A stretch of DNA of 64,000 nt, from the NCBI GenBank assembly GCA_033239525.1, contig BSYO01000008.1, positions 13,399,294 through 13,463,293 on the forward strand, written 5' to 3'. Below are positions 1 through 12,344 of this stretch, piece by piece. The translations under genes were made by a program, and so were the position numbers. The notes beneath the pieces are model-generated. The model ran no database searches, was not told the origin of the DNA, and saw nothing but the letters and a program-made list of their open reading frames with translations. Source of the stretch: Nepenthes gracilis (lineage: Eukaryota > Streptophyta > Magnoliopsida > Caryophyllales > Nepenthaceae). How positions within the stretch are numbered: the stretch's first letter is position 1; each line of letters starts with the position of its first letter.

Positions 1-722
1 TTACCCTGAGATACTAAAGTTAAGGAAATCATCAGGAGTGGTCAATGGAAATGGCCTAACGAATATGATATGAAAGTTTCTAGTTTGGTGGAAAATGGGC
101 CCCAATATAACCCGATCACAGGGAGTAAGGACTCTGTCCGATGGAATGCTAGTACTAATGGGAAATTCTCGATCCGCTCAGCCTACTACATTCTTGACCC
201 TCGTAGAGAGAGTGCCCTGGGCACCCCCTGTTTGGAGGCCTAATCATATTCCTATCCATGCTTTCACGCTCTAGCTGGTCATTCGTAGAAGGTTAAGTAC
301 CCTCGATCGCATCAGAGGCGTCTCTAATATTTCCAACTCTTGTATTTTGTGTAACAATGGGACAAATGACCATGATTATCTTTTTTTCAAATGCCAGTTT
401 TCTGACACCTTATGGAACATGGTGCGTCATAGAGTTGGCCTTCACTGGCCATACTCGGAGTAGAACCAGAACATCCTCTTGGCTGCTAACAAATGGAAGG
501 GGAAAAACATCAAAGCTCAATCCATGCACCTTACCCTTTATGCTGCGGTTTACTTTATCTGGAAGAAACGTAATCGTAGAACCTTTCATGATTCCAACAA
601 TCAAGATACTAACCAACTGTTTACCCAATTTATCAATGTGGTGTGCTGTAGACTGAAGACTAATCTAGATGAATATAACAAGGTGAACAAATCTACTTTG
701 GTTTGGTGGAATTTACTTAGAT
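1..722 (+). pseudogene. LINE ORF2 C-terminus (zinc-binding end of the reverse transcriptase protein)
   Basis: The translation shows the C-terminal part of a plant non-LTR retrotransposon ORF2. DSVRWNASTNGKFSIRSAYY (about 130-190) is the usual lead-in to the zf-RVT region. RLSTLDRIRG then precedes the cysteine pattern SCILCNNGTNDHDYLFFKC (about 333-395). The final stretch, IWKKRNRRTFHDSN, runs to a stop at 722. The frame is broken: there is a stop after CLEA near 243 and the reading frame changes before the zinc motif, so this copy cannot make the protein. The N-terminal endonuclease and catalytic RT lie outside the window. Family assignment is from motif recognition. Confidence 0.8.
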
Positions 723-860
723 GAGGGATGCGCATTCCAAAAAAAAAAAAAAATTGCATTCCGGAATGGGACTGCATTCTGGAATGGCGCATTTCGGAAT
801 GCATCTTGCATTCCAGATTGGAAAAAAAACAAAAAGCATTCCGGAAGGACTGCTTTTTTC

Positions 861-1640
861 CTATTTGGATTGCAGGTATGTGTCTATTTGCTAGAATGTG
901 TGCATTTGGACGATTTGGGAACACAACGCCGATATGGTGCTTTGTGGGCAGTTTTGTGCATTCTGCCCGGTAGAATGTTTTTACCGGTTTGGATTATTTG
1001 TCGGAATTAAGTTTATGCCGGTATGATGCAACTAGCCGGCTTGAAGTAATATTCCAAAAACAAAATGCCTTATTCCTGTTTGGATTGCAGGTATGCGTCT
1101 ATTTGCCAGTATGAGTGCATTTGGACGGTTTTGTGCTTTTTGCCCGGTATGCTGTTTTCACCGGTTTGGATTATTTGTCGGAATTAAGTTTATGCTGGTA
1201 TGGTGCAACTAGCCGGTATGGAGTTATATTCAAAAAAAAAAAAAAAAAATTAGCTGCATTTGGATTATTTGCCGGTATGTGTCTGTTTGCCGATATGTGT
1301 CTATTTGTCGGAATTGGTGCATTTGGATGGTTTTGTGTATTTTGCCCGGTATGATGTTTTTACTGGTTTGGATTATTTGTCGGAATCAAGTTTATGCCGG
1401 TATGGTGCAACTAACCGGTATGGCGTAATTTTCCGGATAAAAAAAAAAGAGATGCATTCCGAAAGCAATGCCTTATTCCTATTTGGATTGCTGGTATGTG
1501 TCTATTTGCCAAAATGGGTGCATTTGGATGGTTTTGTGCATTTTGCCTGGTATGTTGTTTTTACTGGTTTGGATTATTTGTCGAAATTAAGTTTATGCCG
1601 GTATGGTGCAACTAGCCGGTATGGAGTTATTCCAGATGAA
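861..1640 (+). repeat. Four imperfect tandem modules of about 185-220 bp
   Basis: The module begins TTTGGATTGCAGGTATG and contains GTCTATTTGCC, CATTTGGACGG, TTGGATTATTTGTCGGAAT and TGCAACTAGCCGGTATGG in the same order in each copy. The GTATG anchors fall at 876, 1091, 1275 and 1494. Copies are separated by short A-rich runs of 8-17 A. Degenerate CCGGTATGGA motifs continue to about 1930. Small ORFs here are by-products of the repeat. Confidence 0.75.
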
Positions 1641-2521
1641 TAAAAAAGGAGCCCATTTTTTAGCTGCGTTCCTTAAAAGAGAGCGGGATCAGTTGTTGGC
1701 CGGTTTAGCAGTTTTGGACTGTTTGGAATTTCCGATTCCGATTTGGATGGCCGGTTTGGCAGAATAGGGCGGCATGTATGTGTATTAAGGGATTCCCGGT
1801 ATGGAATTCCATGATTGGTTGGCCAGTTTGGCAGCTGCCCAGAATGGAATTGACTGGAATTCCGGTATGGAAATGATGCAAACTGCCGGAATGGAGTAAA
1901 TACCGGTATGCAAATGACCAGTATGGAGCAATAATGCCAATTTGCTTGGACTAGCTGATTCCTTTTGGTTTTCCCAAAATGGATGGCTTTTTTGAATTCC
2001 TGAATTGGAATGACCCGGATCTACCAGAATGGAATGGAATCAGACAGCTGGGGGAGCAAGGAAGGCTTTGGTGCAAAAACTACCGATCAACGGGTTGACC
2101 GATAATGGTGGCAAAAGGCCGGTCAATATGGAGCAAAATGGGCACACGGACAGCCAAGGTTGCAAATGGAGGAGCGCGGAAGCCTTGGTGCTTTTTGCAT
2201 GTTGGCTATGTAGTGAACTACAATAGAGTTGAAGCCACTGTTGCATTTGGTCACTGTAGATTGCATTTTGGCTGGTGGCCAATTTGGATGACTGTAATTT
2301 GGCCGATTGTTTTCTTCTATAATTTAATTGGTTTCATGACATGTTCCATGGTATTCGGGGAGTACCCTAGCGTCTATGTCTAACCCCAAGTCGGCAAAAT
2401 AATTAGAGATAGAATATAGATTTTTATAAATTCTTTTATCTTAATACAATTTTACTTACCAAAAAAAAAAAAAAAAATGGAAAGTTATTAGGAATGTTAT
2501 GTATTTATGTGATAATGACAT

Positions 2522-3430
2522 TGTTAGGTAAATTAATGAGTGATTTGCAACTTCCAAGATAAAGTGTTGTATTTTGAGTTTTCTCTCTAGAACATAAATG
2601 CTAGATTTTTCAGCTCAATGTACGATTGAAGCTAACTTGAGCTTTGAAGCACCTGAAAGGATTAGCCCAAATTGTACTTGAAGTTGAGGGTCAAAGTGCC
2701 TAAGAGGTTTCGCTTGAAGTGTGTTTGAAATTCACTTGGGCATTACACTTTAAGAGGAGGTTTCCTTGAAATTCACTTGAATAAAGCTTCAGCGTAATTT
2801 CATCCAAGAGCACTATTGTTGATTGTCGCTTGAAGTTTCTGTGAATTATACTTAAGCAGTGTAGAGAGTGCAATGAGTTTGCTCGTATTTTGTTCAACTT
2901 TAACTCAAGAATGAAATTCACATGAATAAAGCTTGTGCATGATTTCATCCGAAAGCACTATTGTTTGTTGTTGCTTGAAGTTTCTGTGAAGTATACTTGA
3001 GTAGTGTAGAGATCGCAATGAGTTTGCTCGTATTTCGCTCAACTTTAACTCCAACATAAAATCACTTGAGATCCCTTGCTTGAGTTTTGCTCAATGTTCA
3101 CTAAAGCTACACAAGTCTGTAAGACTTTGCTCAAAGTTTCACATTATGTTGGCTCGACCTAAAAACAATTTCTCCATAATGCATAGTTTTGCAAATGCTT
3201 TGACAACCATTACCTATATATTTTGGACCTCAACTGCTTTAAATTGATAGAGATTGAGAAAATCATTATTTTTATTTCTAAAAAGCACCTTGAGTACTAT
3301 TATGTGCTACCTATAAACACTTCAAAGATTTCAATATCATCATGATGGCATGTACTTGGAGCATATAAAAACTCTCAATAAATTCTAAACCCATTAGCCT
3401 TTAGAATTCTAATTGTGGCAAGACTGTCAA
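2522..3430 (+). repeat. LTR-like dispersed repeat, copy 1
   Basis: The repeat starts TGTTAGG and is clearly related along its length to 16034-16740. Both share, in order, CTTGAAG-rich text, CAAGAGCACT, a tract around CCCTTGCTTGAGTTT, TTTTGGxCCTCAACT and AAACACTTCA. Inside this copy a segment is duplicated: the stretch around 2773-2900 recurs at about 2920-3040. TGTTAG starts are typical of copia LTRs and the partner is preceded by a purine-rich tract. No copia protein was recognised between the two, so LTR status is an inference. Confidence 0.55.
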
Positions 3431-3490
3431 AGTTCTAGCAGTCTCAAATGAGTACGTTCAAAGTAGAGCACATTTGGCCAATACATCTTT

Positions 3491-3530
3491 GGATAATGAG
3501 AAATCCCAGTGGATAATGAGAAATCCCAAT
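3491..3530. repeat. 20-bp tandem duplication
   Basis: GGATAATGAGAAATCCCAGT at 3491-3510 is repeated at 3511-3530 with one mismatch at the last base but one. It lies just outside the LTR-like repeat. It is followed by palindromic TATATC/GATATA-rich DNA to about 3610. Confidence 0.8.
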
Positions 3531-6370
3531 ACCAATAAAATATCATGATATATCCAATATATCGGTCTATAACACTCGATATGGCCGGTATATTGGTAGA
3601 TATATAAGACTGATTTTTTTGAAAAAAAAAATTAAAATAATCAAACACAACTTAAGCACACACATGCCCCTCTATCTTCAGTCACATTCATGATCAGCAA
3701 AAACTCTCCAAAAGCAGAACAACACACCTTCTTCAGTTCATCCCCTTCACATCTAATTCTCTCTATTATTTTTCTTTCTTTAAACAAAACACAAATTACT
3801 CAAACGTACATCTTAATCTTACAATTTTAAACATTTCTCATCTTTCAAAATCTCAAATTTTGTGGTGAATTTAAGATTATTCACTAAATTATTTGACAAG
3901 GAAAAAAGATAAAATTGTTATTTTAAATATATTTTTGAAATGTTTGATGCTTGATTTAGCCTGTATATAATATTTTTAAATATTTTTAACAAATATCTTA
4001 CAAATTTTAGGCCTGAAAATGAACTCTAAGCCTTAACATTAAAAATGTTAAAATTACATTTGAAGTAAAATTTTCAGATCTACTAAATTTTATATCTAGA
4101 ATTCATAATTGTGTTATAAAAGTTTAATTTGCATGTTTTATGTTGAATGACAATCTTCTTATTTTTTAAAAAATATTTTAAAATATTATTTTTGAGGCTC
4201 TTTTATTAGATATAATTATGAAGTTGTGGGCAATATAAATTGTTCAAATCAAAGAAATAAATCAAATATATGACAACATATAACTACAATATAATATATT
4301 CATCACACTATTGAGTATTACAAACTATTGATTATTAACAATTTGTCATAATTTTCAGTTATTATTTCGTGATAAACAAGATTCTTTTGAAACGCAACTT
4401 ACACAAAAAGCCATTTTTTCTACAAATCCTAGTAAGCAAAAATTTAGTTGGCTATTTTGCCAATCAATTCTAATATTTTTTATATTTAAAATTTGTTAAT
4501 TTTAATATTGGCTAATGGTAAAATAGATAAAAATGATGGATTCATTATGAAACTTTTGCTCTTGAGCTACAAAGGATTGTTGTGTGGGTTCTATGTCAAA
4601 CCACCTCTACCTCCTAAGTGTGATAAAAACTCGAGTATTTTTAGCCTTATATAGACAAAGAAAAGGAATAGATTAGAGTACAATACATTAAATTAATTAG
4701 TCTATGTTTACTATAACTTAAGTTTAAAAATATTAAATGCCATAGGGAAAACCTAAGATGAACAGGAAGATTAATTTAATCCAATAAACTTGCACTATGT
4801 ATTTGAGGAAGATGATCCTTTTGGGTTTATAGTTAGAGTAGGAGATAAGATAAGATAATTCAAAGTGACTCACTGCCGAATTTGAAAAAGATGAAGAAAG
4901 TGGTGATTAGATAAATGTTGCTGTTGCATGGCCCAGAAAACGGCAACACGATGATAACTCTACTTCTCCAAACAAGCAAAGTTTTGGAAGTAATGATATA
5001 GGGAGTGAAGGTGGATGTGGTGATGATGGAGTTGATGTTCAGGGTGTAATGATGGTGATGAGCCTATATCATCAATTATTGAATTAATTGAGTGTCCTCT
5101 CTCCCCATATCTCAGAGATCGTTCTTGGGCTGCCCTACGAGATGGTTATTGAATCACCATAAAAACCAACACAAACTTATAAAAGAAATAAAGGTGCCTA
5201 AGTAACTAGAGGTTCATCATCTTGAGGGATTATGGATAATTTTAGTGATTTTGAGATTTCTGAATCCTCCAATACCAGTATTAGTTCAAGTACACAAAAC
5301 TATACTCACATGCTAGCCCTAGGATTTCTCGACTTACGAACACCAATATCCTCCTACATATTACTAGTACGGGTAATAGTACCTAGGACAGCCAGATATT
5401 TATGTATTCTAAACTCATTCTTTAGTCTATTTGCGAACCCTTTGATTTTATCTATATTTCTTTTTTTGATATATATGCATGTAGCCATTTAGCCTCACCA
5501 CTTCAAATATTTTTGCATGCATGTGGTTTTCATTGAAGGTTTTGAGACTTTGCTTGGATTTTACCAAACATTTGAGGGCTTTGTTTGATTTGTGCATAAT
5601 AAATGAATATTTGAACTATTATGTTTATATATACCAATATTTGTGGAATAAAAGTCATGAAATTGTGTTTTAGCCCTTACATATGATAGTCCAAGTATGT
5701 GCTTCGGACTAAACTCCATTTTGTTATTTGATTTGATATTTATACTCTCACAAAGTGAAAAGTTTTATACTTTTCCTACAAATAGGAAAAGTTTTAAGCC
5801 TCTCATTATAGTCCCCCGATTTTGTATTTTTGTAACAATTATTAAAAAAATTAAACGAAATAATATATTCAGATGTCTTAATATATATCAGATAAACTTG
5901 AGGACTACAACTACTCTTATAGATAGCAAAAGAAAGTGGCATTTGACCCTATCTATATCAAGTAATATATAGACAGCTCGCTTATGAATCTAAATAGTAA
6001 TATTTTGGCTAAAAATTACTAAGAGTATGTATAACCTTTCTTTAAAGTTGTTCTTTTGATAATTGGTTCTTAAATTTTTACATATATTGTATTTTCAAGA
6101 TTTTACCTACATATTATTTAACATTTTGAAATATTAGGCATTTGGATATTTGCAGCTTTTGGATATGATGTTTGAACTTATCCGACTTTGCATAATTGAT
6201 CTTTTGAAATCCTTTGATTGGATTTTCGGACTTTTGAGCTTTCAAATGATTTCGCACTTTAGACTATTTAGAATTCATATATAAATTACAAATTTTACAT
6301 ATGAAATTGTATTTGGACATTTGACGAATTTGGACATTAGACAATTGGACATTCAATATTTGAAATGTTT
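3531..6370. other. AT-rich stretch without a recognisable gene
   Basis: The DNA is mostly low-GC with stops in all frames. A short coding-looking stretch exists around 4930-5150 (it can be read as EPISSIIELIECPLSPY), followed by an 86-codon ORF at 5232-5492. Neither matches a family I know. The 5' LTR of gypsy 1 may begin in the last few hundred bases, but similarity to its 3' LTR only becomes visible near 6371. Confidence 0.5.
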
Positions 6371-6973
6371 GATACATGATATTTTGCTCGTGTTTCATTA
6401 TTTTCTATTCCTTTATTGGTTTGTGAACACGTGTTTTGTTATTATATACATATACTTGTTGAGTTTTAGGATTATGATTTGTTCTGATTTTAACCCTTTC
6501 AAGTTAGAAGATAATGAATTACTTGCAAGGAGTTTAGATGGGAAAGACTGAAAGACTTTGTTTATTTGTATTGTATTTCAGATTTGAATTTTATTTCGTA
6601 TTTGGGTTAGGCTTTCTAGATGGAAGTATAATTTATTCATTCCAGTTTGTTTATATTTGGACCGTAGTATCAAGTGGTTTTGCATAGGTTCTACATTGCG
6701 ATCGTTTAATACTTTGTCAATGCTTTCCTTGCGGATGTTATTGGGTTTCAAGCAAGTTTTATTATTATTACTCCAGAGACCAGACAAAGTAGTTCGGTTT
6801 GACTATGTGTCCATTGTGATTGTAGTCATCATGTTGTTTTAGCCTTTGAGTTTGTTATGTCCAACCCAACTTAGGTATTTTATTGGGTTCTGTTCATTTA
6901 AGGAAAAAGAAAAAATTTGATTTGGATTTATTTATTAATAATTATTACCAACTCTTAGACCAGGGACGTGATA
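6371..6973 (+). repeat. 5' LTR of gypsy 1 (partial, upstream limit unclear)
   Basis: Related to 11995-12341: both share GTTTCATTAT, TTAACCCTTTCAA or TCTAACCCTTTCAA, TTTGGGTTAG, TTTGGATTTATTTA and the end GACCAGGGACGTGATA. This copy carries about 260 bp (roughly 6632-6895) that the 3' copy lacks. The expected TGTAATG start could not be found, so the limit given is only where similarity becomes visible. No clear primer-binding site follows. Confidence 0.6.
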
Positions 6974-7047
6974 TATTAGTAACAAAGAAATCGCAAGAAA
7001 AGGTGTCATGTTTGATTTTATGGAACTGAATACTTAAAATTTGTTAC

Positions 7048-8040
7048 ATGATAAGTACAAATATATCAAGCAATAGAGTATATTCTAGTAGGGAGAATGA
7101 CTATCTTGCGATGATCAGCCAGATGAGAGATATAATGGATCGGATGGCCCAATGTCAAGATGCGGACACAGCATATTGGAAAGCTATTAACCAAGGGCAT
7201 GGCATGATACCCTTTGACCGCTTTACAAATGAGTGTGTTCCGGAATTCTTACGGGAGTCCAACCCCATTAAATCTGAAAAATGGATCCATAGAGTGTAGA
7301 AAGTTTTCAAAGTCATAAATTTTCCCGGAAAGAAGAAAGTTAAATTTACAGCATACCTTGAAAGATAAGTCAATAGATGGCGGACAACTCATAGGAGATC
7401 TTGGGTATGAAAAATGATGAGATTCCTTGAAATGTCTTTTGAAGGGCTTTATGGAGAAATTATTTCCATCAAGTGTCCGTGAGATTAAAAAGGACGAGTT
7501 CAATCACCTAAGGCGAGGAAACCGGATAGTGACCGAATACGATAAAAAATTTATGGAGCTGTCTCAATTTGCCTCTCAAGTTGTAGTGGACGAGGCTAGG
7601 AGGCCAAGAAGTTCTTACAAGGGCTCCAAGATTCAATATGGAAGCAGTTGGTGCCACTCCGACTAAGGACTTATAGTAAAGTGCTCAACCGAGCCCTACT
7701 TATTGAGCTAGAGCAAGCGAGAAAAAAAATCTTTGAGAAAAGATCAGCAGGTAAAGGCCAAAGCTCGAAATCAGGAAAAAGTTAGCAAGTAAAGGCCAAA
7801 TCTCAAAATTAGGAAGATCCAAATTTAAGTCCAAGGCATAGGAGATGGGCAAGGAGATTGGTGTCAAACATTTGCCAACAAAACCTCAATACTACAAGTT
7901 AGTACGCGAGTACAATAGGTGCCATCAAGGGAGACAATGCCACTAACAAAGTTTGGCTTGTTTCAATGGTGGCCAAGTTCGCCAAATGATGAAGGTTGCT
8001 CAATTCCTTCGAGGAGCACAAGGAGGAAACTCATTATTCT
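7048..8040 (+). pseudogene. gag of gypsy 1 (capsid region)
   Basis: The pieces fall in the order expected of a chromovirus capsid. The sequence around 7130-7300 gives FDRFTNECVPEFLRESNPIK then SEKWIHRV. After a stop at 7297 and a short frame loss, KCLLKGFMEKLFPSSVR and EYDKKFMELSQFA appear at about 7430-7570. This matches the retrotransposon gag pattern of a W-x-x-F...F...Y segment followed by a YxxxFxxLxxFA-like segment. No intact CCHC knuckle was seen downstream (7870-7960 reads YNRCHQGRQCH, a degraded form). Stops and shifts rule out function. Confidence 0.65.
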
Positions 8041-8079
8041 GTGAAAGACTTTCGCGGCAACCACAAAGGATAAAAGTGC

Positions 8080-9990
8080 CGATCCATCAGTGATTGAAGG
8101 TAACATGCAGATTTTTTATTCTATAACTTATGTGTTAATTGATCCCAAATCTACCCACTCGTTTGTGGCTCCTAACTTTGTCATTTGCTTGCAACCCTTA
8201 AATTTTGGATTTTGCCTTTAGTGGTATCCACCCAATGGGTAAGTCCTTGATGGCTGATATCATATATTCCCAGTACTCAGTTTGAGTTAATGGGTTTGAA
8301 CTGTTGGCAGATTTAATCTTATTGGATATGTCTAATTTTAAAATTATTTTGGAGATGGACTGATTGGTATATTATCATGCGAGTATGGATTGTTTTAACA
8401 AGACAGTCTTGTTTTGTATTCCAGAGTATAAGTCTTTTGAATTACAAGGGAACGTCGGGAAGGAATCAATTGGTTTGATATTGGCTCTGCATGCAAGCCA
8501 TTTGATTAGAGATGGGTGCCAATCTTATTTGGCTTCGTCACTACTACTAGAAGTCATATTGTGCCTATCAAAGATATTCTAATGGTGTGTGAATTCGATG
8601 ATGTTTTTCAAAGAAGTTGCCTAGTTTGCCTCCAAATCAAGAAATTGAGTTTGTCATTGATGTGATATCGGGATCAACACCAATCTCAAGAGCTCCTTTT
8701 AGGATAGCCCTATCTGAATTGAAGGTGTTGAAGCAGTAGTTACAAAAATTGTTGGAGAAAGGAATTATTTGACAATGTATCAGCATGGGGAGCACTGGTA
8801 CTCTTTCTAAAGAAGAATGATAGATCAATGAGGCTATATATTGATTATAGAAAATTAGATAAGGTTACAATTAAGAATAATTATCCTCAACTGAGGATCA
8901 ACAACCAGTTCAATAATTACAAGGAGCACATGTTTTCTACAAAATAGATCTACATTTGGGATATCACCAATTAAGGATCAAGTGGGAGGACATACCTAAG
9001 ACAGCATTTAGAACGAGGTACGGCTATTATGACTTCTTGGTAATGCCATTTGAGTTAACGAATGCAACTACAACATTTGTGGACCTTATAAATCAGCTTT
9101 CCAGCCTATTCTGGATCAATTCGTAATAGTCTTTATTAATGATATTTGGATTTATTCAAAGAATTTTAAGGAGAACGAACTTATCTGAGGGCCACCTTGT
9201 AGACTTTGAGAGAAAGGCGGACATTCGCCAAGTTAAAGAAATGTGAAATTTGTTTAGAAGAGATTTTGTTTCTGGGGCACATAATTTCCAAGGGAAAAGT
9301 ATCAATGGATCCAAAGAGATTTAAAGCAGTTGCTAATTGGGAATAATCGATGAATGTTACGGAAGTTTGAAGTTTCCTTAGATTGGTAAAATATTATAGA
9401 TACTTCATTAAGAGTTTTCAAAGATTGTAATATCATTGAAGCATTTAACTCAAAAGCAAATGGCTTTCCATTCGAACAAGAATTGCAAGAGGATTTTTCG
9501 AGAACGAAAGGATAGACTAACCTCTACATCGATTTTGTCAGTTTCAAATGGTTCGGAAGGTTTTGTGATTTATTGTGATGTTACGAAGAAATGTTTAGGT
9601 AGCATGTTAATGCAATATAGTCAAGCTATTGCATACGGCTCAAGGCAACTTAAATCTTACGAACAAAATTATTCAAGCATGATTTAGAGTTGGTGGTGAT
9701 GATATTTTCTTTGAAAATTTGGAAACATTATTTATACAAAGAGAAATTTATTGTCTATTCTGATCACAAGAGTCCGAAATACTTGTTCTCATAGAAGAAA
9801 CTGAAGATGAGGCAATATCATTAGATGAATTTATTGAAACATTATAATTATGAGATCCAATATTAACCGAAAAAGATAAATGCTATTACAAATACACTAA
9901 GTCGAAAGTCTTTGAACAAGATAGCCCATTTGATGATCAAGGAATGGGAGATGTTAGATGAGATGAAAAGTTATAATATTCATTTGCACT
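8080..9990 (+). pseudogene. pol of gypsy 1: protease, reverse transcriptase, RNase H
   Basis: The protease region reads VLIDPKSTHSF (about 8130-8165), where active copies have an Asp-Ser-Gly triad followed by SHSF; the catalytic motif is lost. RT begins with IEFVIDVISGSTPISRAPFR (about 8640-8705). [16 protein letters not shown] (about 8830-8880) follows, then FLGHIISKGKVSMDPKR (about 9270-9320). The YxDD box cannot be read cleanly in one frame. RNase H is hinted by FVIYCDVTKKCLGSMLMQ (about 9563-9615) and [15 protein letters not shown] (about 9633-9675). There are many stops throughout. Confidence 0.75.
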
Positions 9991-10239
9991 CCCAAGGCTC
10001 AACGATGATTTTGTCATATTTGCAAGCTCAACTAGTGATATTAATAAAAATTGAGTATTAAATGAATGACCCATATTTGATAGAAATTGATGGGATTTGA
10101 ATAATGAAACATGAGCAAATTTTAATATTCGGGTAGATGGAGTTCTTTAGTTCTGAGATCTCAAATGAGGCCCATAAAGAGAAGTACACCATTTATCTCG
10201 GAGTAAATAAAATATACCAAGATATGAAAAAGCGCTTCT

Positions 10240-11450
10240 AATGGAAGAATATGAAACGGAAAATTATAGCATATGTAGCAAGATGTATAGTGTGCCATTA
10301 GGTTAAGGCAGAGCATAAGAAACGTTAAAGATTTTTGCATCCTTTACCTGTTCCTAGCTGGAAGTGAAAGAAAATTACAATAGATTTTGTTCGTGGTCTG
10401 CCTAAGATGGCGAGAAATTATAATACAATTCAGGTAATTGTGGATAGAATGACCAAATCAGCTCACTTTTTACCTATGAGGATAATGTTTTCTGGAGACC
10501 ATTTGGTACGTCTCTATATAAATGAAATTGTAAGGTTGTATGGTGCTCCAACTTCACTTGTTTATAATCGAGACCAATGTTTGTGTCAAAGTTTTAGAAG
10601 AGCTTAAACAAGGAGTTAGCTAAAAATTTAATTCAGTACAACATTTTACCCCCAACTGGTGGACAATTGGAGAAGACAATTCAAATTTTAGAAAATATGT
10701 TAAAAGCGTCTGTTCTAGAGACGAAAGAAAATTGGGACAATTATTTGCCGTTAACTGAATTCGCTTATAACAACCATCAGTTGAGTATCGGGGTAGCCCC
10801 ATTTAAGCGTTATATAGACAGAGATGTAGATCTCTTATCAATTGGGAAGAAATTGGCGATCAAAGACGTTTGGGCCCCAATATCATCCAAGATACGTCTG
10901 ATAGGATCAAATTAATTTGGACTCATCTGATAATTGTGCAAAGTCGTCAGAAGAGTTATATAGATTGTCGAAGATACAATTTCAACTTTGATGTGGATGA
11001 TCATGTATTCTTGAAGGTATCTCTGAGAGAAAAAATTTTGAGATTCAAGATGAAGGGGAAATTAAAGCCGAAGTTTATTGGATAATTTGAAATTTTGCAA
11101 TGGGTCGAAGATGTGGCTTACATATTAGTCTTAGCTCTTAGTTTGGTGGATTGCCATGATGTTTTTCATGTTTTGATGTTGAATAAATATGTTTTAGATC
11201 CTTCCCATATTATAGAGTATGAGCCATTACAAATCAATGAGAATTTGTCGTATGTCAAGGTCCTAATTCAAATTTTGGAAAGATGAGATCAAGTTTTGCA
11301 TATTGAAGTGATTCTTTTGGTCAAGGTGCTTCAAAGAAGCCATTCATTTGAGGAAGCAATTTAGGAGCATGAAGACCAAATTTGAGATAAGTATCCTTAC
11401 CTATTCGGATATTGAGTTACATAAATTCGAGGAAGAAATTTTACAAGAAT
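10240..11450 (+). pseudogene. pol of gypsy 1: integrase and C-terminal chromodomain region
   Basis: The zinc-binding end reads YVARCIVCH (about 10270). The core begins with TIDFVRGLPKMARNYNTIQV and continues VDRMTKSAHFLPMR (10375-10480). NEIVRLYGAPTSLVYNRDQ (about 10525-10575) is the second catalytic-Asp region. Downstream NYLPLTEFAYNNHQLSIGVA (about 10738-10797) is the usual post-core motif. The C-terminal part shows DPSHIIEYEPLQINENLSY (about 11200-11250). The domain is split over several frames. The purine tract and 3' LTR follow at once. Confidence 0.75.
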
Positions 11451-11458
11451 GGGAGAAT

Positions 11459-12344
11459 TGTAATGCCCAGTTTTCATTTATTGAATTATGACATCATTAA
11501 AATAATTTTAAGTTATTTTAAAAATAATTATATAATATAAATTGGGGAGAGGTTTGATTTTAGGGAATCAGGCCTAGCACATGAAGGATGCAGACTCGTG
11601 CTCATGCGTGTCAAAGGCAGAGGCCGCACGCCTGATGTATTCCTTTGAGGCGCTCATGCGCATTTATGGTAGATTAATGGTGCCTAATGCACACCAATAT
11701 GACGCTCATGCGTATTTTGGACAATTTGAGTGGCGCCTATACAACACTCATGCGAAGTTTGGATAGATTAGTTGATGCCTGAGCTACACCTAGTGTATAC
11801 CTCGTGCATGTCTAAGGGTTATGAGCAGGGTTTGATGCGTACCTGTCAAGCGTTCATGCACCAATTGTGTTTAAAATGGCCTGCTCACACTATATTTTTG
11901 GTCATTTCACGGGAGGAGAGAAGAGAAGAAGAGGAGAGCAAAAAGAAGAGAGAGGAAGCAAAGGAAGGAGATCTTGGATACATGGGATTTTGCACGTGTT
12001 TCATTATATTCTGTTCCCTCATTTTGTTTTGTGGACACATGTCTTGTTATTGTTTACGCATACTTGTGGAGCTTTAGGCTCATGATTAGTCCTATTTCTA
12101 ACCCTTTCAATTTAGAAGGCAATGGATAACTTGCTTTGAGTTCAGACACTTGCTTTGAGTTCAAACAGGGAAAATTGGAAGACCCAGTTTATTTGTGTTG
12201 AATTTGGGATTTGTATTTGATTTGGTATTTGGGTTAGACTTTCAAGATGGATGTAAAACAAACCTAGTAGGAAAAAGAGAAAATTTTATTTGGATTTATT
12301 TACTAATGATTATTACTTAATCTTGGACCAGGGACGTGATATCA
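11459..12344 (+). repeat. 3' LTR of gypsy 1
   Basis: Starts TGTAATGCCC directly after the tract GAATGGGAGAAT and ends at GGGACGTGATATCA. The U3 part has repeated GCTCATGCG motifs (about 11600, 11651, 11705, 11750). A purine-rich transcript leader lies at about 11910-11975. Similarity to the 5' copy is confined to about the last 350 bp. Confidence 0.7.

Larger units (their letters stand above)
1..2477 (+). mobile_element. 3' portion of a LINE (non-LTR retrotransposon) with poly(A) end
   Basis: The ORF2 remnant ends at 722 and is followed by a long non-coding tail. The tail finishes with an AT-rich stretch ending CTTACC and then a run of about 17 A (2461-2477). A CTTACC-poly(A) end is typical of plant LINEs, which suggests that everything from 723 to 2460 is this element's 3' UTR. 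Four tandem modules sit in that tail (see 861-1640). The alternative is that the repeats are a separate insertion. The 5' part is outside the window and I did not identify a target duplication. Confidence 0.65.
6371..12344 (+). mobile_element. Ty3/gypsy chromovirus-like LTR retrotransposon (gypsy 1), heavily decayed
   Basis: The order is LTR remnant, gag, protease, RT, RNase H, integrase, chromodomain-region end, purine tract and 3' LTR, all on the plus strand. The order with integrase last, and a C-terminus with DPSHIIEYEPLQI, point to a chromovirus of the Tekay/Del type. The purine tract ending GGGAGAAT lies directly before TGTAATGCCC at 11459. Dozens of stops and frameshifts interrupt every domain, so the copy is old. 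It lies between the two LTR-like repeats at 2.5 and 16.0 kb and may be nested in that larger element. Confidence 0.8.

Noticed and set aside
861..1640. Regularly spaced repeats as a CRISPR-like array
   Set aside because: Units are about 200 bp and diverged, with no short palindromic repeat, in a plant LINE context.
5232..5492. 86-codon ORF as a host gene
   Set aside because: No family resemblance, no flanking gene structure, AT-rich low-complexity surroundings.
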